A DNA stretch of 64,000 nucleotides, from assembly GCA_029990175.1 (NCBI GenBank), contig JARKIP010000211.1:124001-188000 (forward strand). Reading direction: 5' to 3'. Positions 46,505 through 56,879 of this stretch are shown here, one piece after another (within the stretch, counting starts at the first letter, position 1; each line of letters begins with the position of its first letter). Below the pieces are notes generated by a model, which worked only from the letters and a program-made list of their open reading frames with translations, was not told where the DNA came from and ran no database searches. The translations under genes were made by a program, and so were the position numbers. This DNA comes from Petunia secreta (lineage: Eukaryota > Streptophyta > Magnoliopsida > Solanales > Solanaceae).

Positions 46505-48593
46505 TAAGTTGTCTTCATCGTGCTGCGACGTTAAATGAAGCGCTTCTTGGGAGGCAACCCAATTTGCTTGCTTTTCTTTTATTTATTTTTATTATTATTT
46601 TTATAGTTGTATATTACTTTGGGTGATTCTTTGGATTGTAGGTTCATGTAATGTCGAGTTTAAGTGTGGGGTGTCCTCACCCCTGCCTAATATTGATGAC
46701 CTATTGGGAGAAGTCTGAGTACCTCATGTTATACGGAAGCTTGGAGGATGCTAGCACCAAGGGTTAGGCCATTTTGCCATCAGGGAAGTTCCTTTACCTC
46801 ATGTATTCTATTTTTATCGCACTGAGGACATTGCTTAGTTTTAAGTGTGGGGTGGGGGAATTCCCGAAATTTTTGAGGTTATGGATGACTGTACTATTAG
46901 AAATTTTGTTTTTGCAATTTTTATTTGTGTCACTTGACTTTATTTTTATTTGTTTCTTGCTTTAATATATAAAAAATGAATAAAAATTAAGAAAACTAAT
47001 GAAAAATTCCAAGAAGATTTTCTTTTTAGTTTTAGTTAGTGGTACAGTCATCCGCCCCGTGGTTTTTCTTATGGCCTCGGTTCTTTTCCATGGGTAGACC
47101 TTTGAACTGGGTAATTTTTATTGTTAGGAGTAGTATAGTATTAGTTAGTAGAATATTTTTAGGAAAATGGTAGAATGCTAGGTGCCTTTGGTTTGTTTGA
47201 TACCGGTGGATTTAGACTAGAGCATTTGCTACTTGTGAATCCTTTTTTTTTTGGTTTTAAAAATTGTGATGCATGCCTAGAAAAATTTGAATGACATTCT
47301 TGAGACGCTTAGGTTCAACTACTTGACTCTTTGTGAACTATTGTGCCTTAGTGCTTAAATTTCCAAAGTTGCATCTTGTTTGCTTTAACCGAGAGTTGGA
47401 ATGAAACCGTCTTTAGTGAACTATGTGCCATGTGTGATGTGAGTATCTTTTCTTATGTTCCGTGCCACATATTGGTGTCTAGAACTTGCCCTGTGTGTGT
47501 TGAAAGCGAAATCCTAGGGTTTCTCTAGTCGGGAGATGATACAGGCGTTTCTTTGATAAGCCTTTCTAGCCTACCCTTGAATATTATCCTTCTTAAGCCC
47601 TTTGAGCATATTGACCTTTTTGTTGGCACCCACATTTCAAGCCTTACCCCTTTCGTTTTTAATTACCTTCTTTTTGAACCCTTACTCCTTATAGCACTTT
47701 AATTGAAAAATATTGTTGTTGACGGAGTTGCGGTTGGAGAATTGGGTAGCATTTGAGTGGAACCAATGAAAGGAAAATATGGTGCATTTTAAATAAAAAT
47801 ACATTGGCAAGGTTGGGAATTATTGAAAATAAAAAAAAAGTGAAAAAGAGAAAAACAGAAGAAAAAAAAAAAAAGAAAAAGTCTCAATCCTTGCTAGTGT
47901 TGTGCAAAAGTAAAATTACAAAATGCTTAAAGTTGAAGGGAGACTTTTGGGTGGTTGCTTGGTTGGATTTGAGAAGAATGGTGAAAATAAAAATTAAAGT
48001 GATGTATTAAAGTGCTTAGGGAGGTAGTCACTATTTATCCATATATATCCTACCCATCCTTTAGCCTACATTGCAACCCGTAAAGTCCTAGTTAATCCCG
48101 ATTGGAGCGAGCATACATTAGTGGAGTCCTACACTACGGGCAAGCCTATGGTACATTGTGTGTGGCACGTGAATTTCTTTTTGAGAGCGAGTGAATTCTT
48201 CCTATATTATGTCCCTCATTTATTCTTGAAATATATATTCTTGGTGTGATATTTGGGATGCTCTCTTGGTTACTTTTGGTAAGGGCACATGGTTTGCGCG
48301 AGATAGGTGATGTTTTGACTTCTTGGTTGAGTGAATGAGTGTGATTTATGAAAGCTTGGTTTGATTGAGTCGGTTTTTGAGATTGAGATGTCTTGAGTTG
48401 GTTTTTCCAGAGTTTTAAAATTTTGGTGGATTTTTCGCATGTTGAAGGTCACATGGTATGTATATGCACTTGTCTAATGGTGGGTATCAAACATAATCAT
48501 AGGTAGACCTGTTCTATTAAGTGTTGGGATCTAGTTGGGAAATTGGTTTTTGATGATTACTCGAGGGCGAGCAAAGGTCTAAGTGTGGGGTGG
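46505..48593 (+). mobile_element. Non-coding internal region of non-autonomous element
   Basis: Starts with the Athila hallmark motif (TGCGACGTTAAATGAAGCGC and GGGAGGCAACCCAA, 46522-46562). It contains several AAGTGTGGGGTG purine-rich sites (46667, 46842, 48581), an A-rich tract (47825-47882) and no convincing ORF. The last purine-rich site abuts the 3' LTR. Confidence 0.75.
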
Positions 48594-49804
48594 TGATGTT
48601 TGGAAATATTTGCCTATTTTACCTTAATATCTTCTCATATTTTAGTACTTTATGCGCTCGTTATATGTGATAATTGTGTTTCTTGTGCTCACTTAGTGTA
48701 TTTGTGATTTAGGAAAGGTGCGGATGAATTCGAGACAAGAACAATCAAATTAGAGTTAATGGACACATTGGAAGCTATGGTGGAATTAAGGCTTCCAAGA
48801 AAGCCCTGAAGAGTTGGAAGCTATACTGGGAGCAAGGCTTCAGTGAAAGCCCTGAAGAGTTGGAAGCCATAGTGGAAGCGTGGCTTCCACGAAAGCTCTG
48901 AGGCTGACGAACCACAAGTTTTCTCAACTAGATTAGGCTTTGTTTTAACTTTTCCGAGTACTTTCGTTTTGTAAAGGAAGAGGTCAAGTTTTTGAGGCAA
49001 GTTTGGGAGGAGAGCGGAGGAGCCCTAGATGTCTTCTAAACAAGTTCTTTCTCTCTTTCTCTTATTCTTCTTCTTAATTCTATAGTTTGTTCGTTCCAGG
49101 GTTAGAGCAAATACATGAAGGTTGATGTTTGAAAGTTGATTTCTCCCTATTGATTTACCACTATAGATTGTTTATTCTTTCTTGAGCCTAATTGTTTGGT
49201 TATTGAGGCCTGATAATTGAACACTATCTATGGTGTACAAGTTGAACTCGAATGAGGGAACTTGTGAATGCAAATAAGAAAGAATAGGGCTTGATTGTGA
49301 ACCTAGGCATCAGGGAATTGATTTGCGGGTAGGATAGACATATACCTATTTGCCTTGCTTAGCAAAATACAGAGTTCTTTAATGCACGCATGTGATTTAA
49401 TTCCACAGACATATAGGCGTTAGAGTAGCTTGCATAGAGTCGTGAAGAATCGACAGGTTTTCACGAATATAATTAACCTGTTTGTTAGCAATCTAGGAAA
49501 TCAAGAAGTAGAATCAGCTGGAAAACTCAACTGGATTGTTTGTAGCTCTAACCCGGGACCGTTTCTCTGTTATTGATAACAACCCATAATTTGCTCTCTA
49601 TTACTTGACTTTCAATTACTTGTTTTTAATTATTTCCTTTAGTTATTAACTTTCACAACCATCATTGAAAAGATCCCGGAATAGTTTTTAAGTAATTATT
49701 TGCTAGGATTCAGTCTGAACACTAGTCCTCGTGGGAACGATACTCAACTTATCACTTTATTATTTTTCGACCACGTATACTTGCGTGCACGTTTGGGAGC
49801 AACA
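48594..49804 (+). repeat. 3' LTR, copy 1
   Basis: TGATGTTTGG...GCAACA, homologous to 44173-45399. A 3' flanking CGGGT gives the target duplication. Confidence 0.92.
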
Positions 49805-51142
49805 CGGGTGCACAAAATTGTGCAAGCCCCCACATAGTGAAACGACCTCGGTTAGTCGTTTCGGAGGATAGGACTTCGATTGGCGTGCCGATAATTTTAA
49901 AATATTCGTAATGTCCATTAGGAACAATCTGTAAAATTTGAGCTAAATCAGACCCTGTTTGGTAGGCATCGCAAGAATGTTTCAGTTTTTATTGTCGATA
50001 AATATTATAAAGAGATTTTTGAGCTCGGTTTTGGCGATTGAGCTCCGATTCGAAATCCGAAAGCGCCATTAGGTTCGTATGATTATTTGTGACTGTTATG
50101 AACTTTCGAAAGTAAATTTCGATGTTGTTCGGCTAGTTTCCGCTAAAATGCCGAAAGTTAAATGATTTGACATTTTTCCATTTAAATTCGCAAATTGAGT
50201 TTCGGGAGTCTCATTTGAGATCCACCTTCGCGAGTATGTTACATATATTTTGTATAACTTTTATACAAAAGTTGAAATTATTTTGAATATCGTAGGGTAC
50301 CGTTTTAATTTTTGTCGCGAAAAGAAAAAAGAAAAAAGGAAAAAGGACAAAGAAATTAAAGAATGGCGGTGGGTCCTTATAGCTAAGGACCAGCAGAATG
50401 TTAGAAACATTAGAAATCAAAAAGTGAAACGAGAAACAGATAAGAGAAAAGCGCAGTGAGGTAAAAAAAGGCCAGAAAATGAGAAAAGAGCCGGGAAAAT
50501 GGTAGAATTTTTACCCCGAAATATTCAGGTAATGATCTTAATGCATTATTTGAGTTTATTACGTGTGTTTGAATATGGTTTAACGGTAAAACTTGGAATA
50601 TTATACATCATTTTAATAAGTTAATTAATAGTTTAAAGGGTCAAATGGACCCCGATAATGAAATTGATTATATATTCGTACTCAGTGAGTTATGGGCAAC
50701 TTATAAATGTAATTTATTTAGGGTTTGGTTATGTGACCTTAAACCCTGTACATAGGCCTGGCCTGCGTATTGCGTATGCGAATAGGGTATCAGGTTCCTA
50801 ATCGGATTGCCCTAAGATGTGTAGAATGAAGCCTTTAGCCTAATGTGATATATTTTTCTGCTTATTGAACACAGTGGGATCGTTTGGCAATGAATTCAAA
50901 GAATAAAGCGGTTGTTGATTAGCAACGCCAACTTTTTGGAAAAGGTAAGTGTTTATATCCATTTCTTTGGAGGCACCTGGCCTCGTGGATTTTCTACCAC
51001 GTGTTCCTTATGTGTGTAGCTGCCGATAGGCGTACTCATTACGCCTTAGCTTTGTATTTACATTGTATATTATATGTTATGCCCTGTTGTTGGTATTCCA
51101 TTGAGTATATGAGCATTGCACTCTGGTTTTGATTATTGCATA

Positions 51143-51345
51143 TACTTCCCGGTTGGCGATGAGAGTCCCGCACCGGTGAACGGGCATTATTACATATACT
51201 TTCCGGTAATCGATGAGAGTCCCGAGTCGGTGAAAGGTCATTATTACTAATACTTCTTGGTAATCGATGAGAGTCTCAAGACAGTGAAGGGTCATTATTG
51301 CATATATCTCCTAGTAGACGATGAGAGTCCCGCGCCAGAGATAGC
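51143..51345 (+). repeat. 54-59 bp array of four hairpins
   Basis: Constant core with CGATGAGAGTC. Arms pair but differ between units: TTC..CCGGT with ACCGG..GAA, CTTTC with GAAAG, CTTC with GAAG, and ATCTC with GAGAT. Other Tekay-related LTRs have only one such unit (for example 23235-23271), so this LTR amplified it. Confidence 0.8.
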
Positions 51346-51514
51346 TATCAGGCATATGTGACTGCATTGCATCGTACTGCATTCATCCCATCTCATTGCA
51401 CTGCATGCTGCTATTGTATGTATTGTGTTGTGTTTTATGTATGCTGTATGTATACTATGTCGTGGACATATCTCTGCTTTCCTATATATTTCTAGCTCGT
51501 ACTCTGGGTTGCGG

Positions 51515-51636
51515 GGATCGGGTTGCATGCCGCAACGGTATAAATATATGAATCGGGTAGCACGCCGCGGCAGTATAAATATATTGATCGTGTTGCACGT
51601 CGCAACGGTATAAATATAAGGATCGGGTTGCACGTC
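51515..51636 (+). repeat. 35-bp array, truncated
   Basis: Three full units and the start of a fourth of the GTTGC...GCAAC repeat, cut at the duplication junction. Confidence 0.85.
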
Positions 51637-51931
51637 CAATATCATGTTTAAATTTGTGCTTAATGCTTAGTGAAAGAAATTTAAAAAAAGGGATTAGGGT
51701 TACTTTTTTAAGCATAGAATTTGGTTTGAAAATTGAAAGATCCATGCTTGAATTGTTCAAAGATCCATGCTTGCAAGATGAAATTGATTCCAAAAGATGG
51801 AAGGTTTGGGTTCGGACCCCAAATTGTGCTATGGAGATATACAATCTATTTTTAGTAAGTGGATTCTTGTTTCTGCTAAAACTTAAAGAACAAAACAAAG
51901 AATTTTTCCGTGGGAAAGGAATTGTGCGGGT

Positions 51932-53162
51932 TGATGTTTGGCAATATTTTCCTATTTTACCTTAATATCTTCTCACATTTTAGTACTTTATGCGCTCGTT
52001 ATATGTGATAATAGTGTTTCTTGTGCACACTTAGTGTATTTGTAATTTTAGGAATGGTGCGGATGAATTCGAGACAAGAACAGTCAACTTAGAGTTAATG
52101 GACACATTGGAAGCTATGGTGGAAGCAAGGCTTCCATGAAAGCCCTGAAGAGTTGGAAGCTATACGGGGAGCAAGGCTTCAGCGAAAGCCCTGAAGAGTT
52201 GGAAGCCATAGTGGAAGCATGGCTTCCACGAAAGCTCTGAGGCTGACGAACCACAAGTTTTCCCAACTAAATTAGGCTTTTGTTTAACTTTCCTAGTACT
52301 TTATATATATTATAAAACCTCATAATTTCATTTTGTAAAGAAAGAGGTCGAGATTTTGGGGCAAGTTTGGGAGGAGAGCGGAGGAGCCCTAGACGTCTCC
52401 TATATAAGTTCTTTCTCTCTTTCTCTTATTCTTCTTCTGAATTCTATAGTTTGTTCATTCTAGGGTTAGAGCAAATACATGAAGGTTGAAAGTTGATTTC
52501 TCCCTATTGATTTACCACTACAGATTGTTTATTCTTTCTCGAGCCTAATTGTTTGGTTATTGAGGCCTTATAATCGAACACTATCTATGATTTACAAGTT
52601 GAACTCGAATGAGGGAACTTGTGAATGCAAATAAGAAAGAATAGGGCTTGATTGTGAACCTGGGCATCAGGGAATCGATTTGCGGGTTGGATAGACATAT
52701 ACCTATTTGCCTTGCTTAGCTAAATACAGAGTTCTTTAATGCATACATGTGATTTAATTCCATAGACATATAAGCGTTAAAGTAGCTTGCATAGAATCGT
52801 GAAGAATAGACAGGTTTTCACGAATATAATTAACCTGTTAGTTAGCAATCTAGGAAATCAAGAAGTAGAATCAGCTGGAAAACTCAGTTGGATTGTTTGT
52901 AGCTCTGACCCTGGACCGTTTCCCCGTTATTGATAACAACCCATAATTTTCTCTCTATTACTTGACTTTCAATTACTTGTTTTTAATTATTTCCTTTAGT
53001 TAGTAACTTTCACAACCATCATTGAAAAAGATCCCTGAATAGGTTTTAAGAAATTATTTGTTAGGATTCAGTCTGAACAATAGTCCTCATGGGAACGATA
53101 CTCAACTTATCATTTTATTACTTGTCGACCACGTATACTTGCGTGTGCGTTTGGGAGCAACA
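51932..53162 (+). repeat. LTR of non-autonomous Athila-like element, copy 2
   Basis: 1231 bp, TGATGTTTGG...GCAACA, preceded by CGGGT (51927-51931). It is the duplicate of 44173-45399 and has the same three short inverted-repeat units near its start. Asp-tRNA primer site at 53169-53186. Confidence 0.92.
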
Positions 53163-53278
53163 AGTTTTTGGCGCCGTTGCCAGGGATTAAATAATTGACT
53201 GTTTCCTTTTTTAACGATTTATTATTTTCTATTCAGGTTTAATTTTTTGTCTAGTTTATTTTTGTGTTACTTGTTAAC

Positions 53279-54075
53279 ATGGCATCTTTTAATAAAAACT
53301 GGTCGAATGATAGTTGCTCAATATTTGATGATCTTTGTTTACTGTGTGGAGGAACTCACTTGTGGGAAAATTGTCCAAGTCTTTCAACTATACAGGACTG
53401 GTTATGTGAATTTTCTACAACCTTTGACTGGAACTTTTGCAAATTGTGTGGTGGTCTGTGGAATTCATGTCCTAAGTGTCATACTCCTTCCCCAGTCAAT
53501 AGGTGTGATGATTCTAATATTTTTTATGAGTTTGACAGGAGCGATAAAGTACAGGTTGTTAGCGAAACTTGGTTAACGGAGCACATCAAACTCTTTGAAG
53601 CATTTAGAGATTTCAGAAGTGAACTTACAGATATGATGAGACAGTTTATGGAAGAAAGAGTGGAGCGTTTACAAGAGATTGATCAATTTGACATAGCTAT
53701 TCATGATCTAGAGGCAAATTTGAGTGATATGGTTGAGGTGTCTAATGCCCAATTATCAATTGTCATGGATAGTACATTTGAGATAGAAGCGCTTAGGAAC
53801 CAATTTGAGGAGAAAAAAGTAGAATTTCTACCATTCGAAGCAATATTAGTTGATGATGCCGAAGTTGACAAAATTACATTAGAGTCAAGTGAGGAAAAAG
53901 AAAACATCATATTTGAGGACTCTAGTGTTTGTGCAAGTGAGGGTGTCAAAAGTAATGCAATTTTAGAATTAAAGCGCATTAGACCTCATTCCAATCATTT
54001 TTCAACATTGTGTTTGGATGGTGACATGAAAATTGAGCCACCCGAGCCTATGAAGAAGCCAAAGGAGGAGGACAG
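53279..54075 (+). pseudogene. Gag-like cysteine-rich ORF, copy 2, split by insertion
   Basis: Intact frame from MASFNKNWSND up to the insertion point. Knuckle CLLCGGTHLWENCP (CX2CX3HX4C), second group CKLCGGLWNSCPKC, then the coiled-coil-like middle and acidic segments. The Tekay-related element enters after KKPKEED; the rest of the frame continues at 63007-63203 and ends SSSWRKK. It lacks both frameshifts of copy 1, so it shows the older state of the gene. Confidence 0.75.
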
Positions 54076-55484
54076 TGAAACGACCTCGGTCAGTCGTTTT
54101 GGAAGTTAGGACTCCGATTGGCGTGCCGATAATTTTAAAATATTCGTAATGTCCATTAGGACCTGTCTGTAAAATTTGAGCTAAATCAGACCTCGTTTGG
54201 TAGGCATCGGAAGAAGGTTTCAGTTTTTATTGGCGATAAATATTAAAAAGAGATTTTCAAGCTCGGTTTTGCCGAATGAGCTCCGATTCGAAATCCGAAA
54301 GCACCGTTAGGTTCGTATGATTATTTGTGATTTTTGTAAACTTTCTAAAGTGAATTTCGATGTTGTTCGGCTAGAGTCCGCTAAAATGCCGAAAGTTAAA
54401 TAATTTGACTTTTTCTATTTAAATTCGCATCTTGAGTTTCGGGAGTCCAATTTGAGATCCGCCTTTGCGAGTATGTTACATATATTTTGTATAATTTATA
54501 TGCAAGAGTTTGGATTATTTCGAATATCGTAGAGTACCGTTTTAATTTATATCGTAGCAGTGAATTTTTTGAAAAAAATTAAAAAAATAAGGGAAAAGCA
54601 ACAAAAGTTAGGCGGTGGACTTTTGTCCTTACCTTTTAGATAATTGAACAAAACAAACGCACAGGAACATGAAAAATGAAACAAGAGACAGAAACAAAAA
54701 CGAGAAGGAAGAGATTACGCGGGAAAGGAAAAAAATGCCAGAAAATGAGAAAAGGGGTCGGAGAAAAGTAGAATTTTCACCCTGAAACATTCAGATAATG
54801 ATCCTAATATATTATTTGAGTTTATTACGTGTGTTTGAATATGTTTTAACGGTAAAACTTAGAATATTATACATCGTTTTAATTAGTTCAATTAATAGTT
54901 TAAGGGTCAAATGGACCCGGATAATGAAATTGATTATATATTCGTACTCAGTGAGTTATGGGCAACATATAAATGTAAATTATTTGGGGTTATGTGACCT
55001 TAAACCCTGTATATAGGCCTGGCCTGCGTATTACGTATGCGAATAAGGTATCAGGTTCCTACTTGGATTGCCCTCAGATGTGAGGAATGAAGCCTTTAGC
55101 CTAATGTGATATATTTTTCTGCTTATGAACACAGTGGGATCGTTTAGCAATGAATTCAAAGAATAAAGCGGTTGTTGGGGAGCAGTGTTAACTTCAGAAC
55201 AAGGTAAGTGTTTATATCCATTTCTTTGGAGGCACCTGGCCTCGTGGATTTACTACGACGTGTTCCTTACGAGAGTAGCTGCCGATAGGCGTACTCATTA
55301 CACCTTAGCGTTGGATTTATATTCTATATTATATGTTATGTCCTGTTATTGGTATTGCATTGAGAATCTGAGTATTGTACTTTGGCTGTGTGTTGGTATA
55401 TACCTTCTAGTTATCAAGGAGAGTCCCGCGCTGGTGATGGGTTATTATTGCATCATGTTGTATTCGTATGCACATTGCATCATA

Positions 55485-55795
55485 TTGAAGGTAGGAGGAT
55501 TCCGCCCTCGGAGCAGGAGAATTCCGCTCCATTGAATCATATTGAGGGTAGGAGGATTCCGCCCTTGGAGCAGGAGGATTCCGCTCCATTGCATCATATT
55601 GAGGGTAGGAGGATTTCGCTCCATTGCATCATATTGAGGGTAGGAGGATTCCGCCTTCGGAGCAAGAGGATTCCGCTCCATTGCATTATATTGAGGGTAG
55701 GAGGATTCCGCCCTCAGAGCAGGAGGATTCCGCTCCATTGTATCATATTGAGGGTAGGAGGATTCCACCCTCAGAGCAGGAGTATTCAGCTCCAT
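55485..55795 (+). repeat. 57-bp tandem hairpin array, long version
   Basis: About six units with alternating hairpins GAGGG...CCCTC and GGAGC...GCTCC around the core AGGAGGATTCC. One unit lacks a hairpin (near 55610). The 3' LTR has only about three and a half units. Confidence 0.9.
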
Positions 55796-55968
55796 CTATT
55801 TGGCACATATGACACCATTGCATCATACTGCATTCATCCCATTTCATTCCACCACGTGCTGACTATTGTGTGACTAGCATGCTGTGTTTTGTGTATGCGG
55901 TATGTATACCATATTGTGGACATATCTCAGCTTACCTATATATTTCTGGCTCGCATTCTGGGTTGCGG

Positions 55969-56213
55969 GGATCGGGTTGCACGCCGCAACAGGATGAATA
56001 TATGGATTGGGTTGCGCGCCGCAACGGTATAAATATATGAATCGGGTTGCACGCCACAACGGTATAAATATATGGATCGGGTTGCACGCCTCGACGGTAT
56101 AAATATATGGATAGGTTTGCACGCCACGACGGTATGAATATATGGATCGGGTTGCACACCGCTACAGGATAGTTATATGGATCGGGTTGCACGCCGTAAC
56201 AGGATGTATTTCT
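55969..56213 (+). repeat. 35-bp array, seven units
   Basis: Seven units of GGGTTGCACGCCGCAAC plus spacer. In five units the arms have changed (for example CACAAC, CTCGAC, CGCTAC, CGTAAC), mostly without compensation, so pairing is weaker here than in the other arrays. Confidence 0.9.
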
Positions 56214-56866
56214 GATTGTTGATATGTTCATGATACCTATATGTTCTGGCTATCTTACATTACTGTTGTTAATGAGTTTGTGATTCCATACGTGTTTCTA
56301 GTTATTTTCTGGCTCTGCCTTTTTATAATTTAAATAAGAGGAATTTGGTTTATCTGTTTCTTCTCCCTGGCTAGCCATCCTATTCTTTGAGGTGGCTAGT
56401 CTGCCCCACTTATTGAGTCCTTTTGACTCACCCTTGTTTGTTGTTTGTTTCTTGTCTATCTATTTTGTTTTGGCAGGTTCACTCCAGGATTGAGTTCGCC
56501 ACGTTGTGAAGGAGCGAAGACGACTTCAGCTGTCGGGGTGAGCCAACTTTTATTCTGGATGGCCACCAGTTTATGGGTTGTTATTTCATTTTCATTTTGC
56601 TCCCTTTAAGAGGTATCTGTTTTCTTTTGTACTCTTAGATGTCTGGTCTGGATAGCCCTAAACCTAGTATGTGGGGTAGTCAGCTGTAATTTCTTTTGTA
56701 CAGGTTAGAGGTATCAGTATGTCTGTATTTTTTTTTAAAAGTCTTGTTCTTATTTATGAATTTCTATATTTATCTTCCTAATTTGATTGGTAAGGGTTCG
56801 CCCGACGGGTCTAGGAGAGGATTTCGGGTGCCCGCACGGCCTAATCGGATTCCAGGTTGTGTCAGT

Positions 56867-56879
56867 TGGTATCAGAGCC
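56867..56879 (+). other. Primer-binding site, initiator Met-tRNA
   Basis: TGGTATCAGAGCC two bases after the LTR end, full match to the plant initiator Met-tRNA complement. Confidence 0.93.

Larger units (their letters stand above)
44173..49804 (+). mobile_element. Non-autonomous Athila-like LTR element, 5.6 kb
   Basis: LTRs of 1227 and 1211 bp (TGATGTTTGG...GGGAGCAACA), Asp-tRNA primer site TGGCGCCGTTGCCAGGG at 45406 and polypurine-like AAGTGTGGGGTGG before the 3' LTR. Flanks AGGGT (44168-44172) and CGGGT (49805-49809) differ by one base; the duplicate copy of this insertion site has CGGGT, so the target duplication was CGGGT. The only ORF is a cysteine-containing gag-like gene; there is no RT or integrase. 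Confidence 0.9.
49838..51636 (+). repeat. Truncated Tekay-related LTR
   Basis: Begins TGAAACGACCTCGG with the AAACGAC/GTCGTTT inverted repeat, flanked on the left by CATAG. It includes AATAAA at 50902, a GTAAGT donor-like site at 50946, the hairpin module and two arrays. It is cut inside the 35-bp array at 51636, where sequence homologous to 43877 starts. About 0.8 kb of its 3' end, including the acceptor-like site, is absent. Confidence 0.9.
54076..56864 (+). repeat. 5' LTR of non-autonomous element
   Basis: 2789 bp, TGAAACGACC...GTTGTGTCA. It carries TATATAGG at 55010, AATAAA at 55162, donor-like GTAAGT at 55204, a 57-bp array (55485-55795), a 35-bp array of seven units (55969-56213) and acceptor-like TTTTGGCAG ending 56476. 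It is longer than the 3' LTR mainly because its arrays have more units. Confidence 0.93.
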
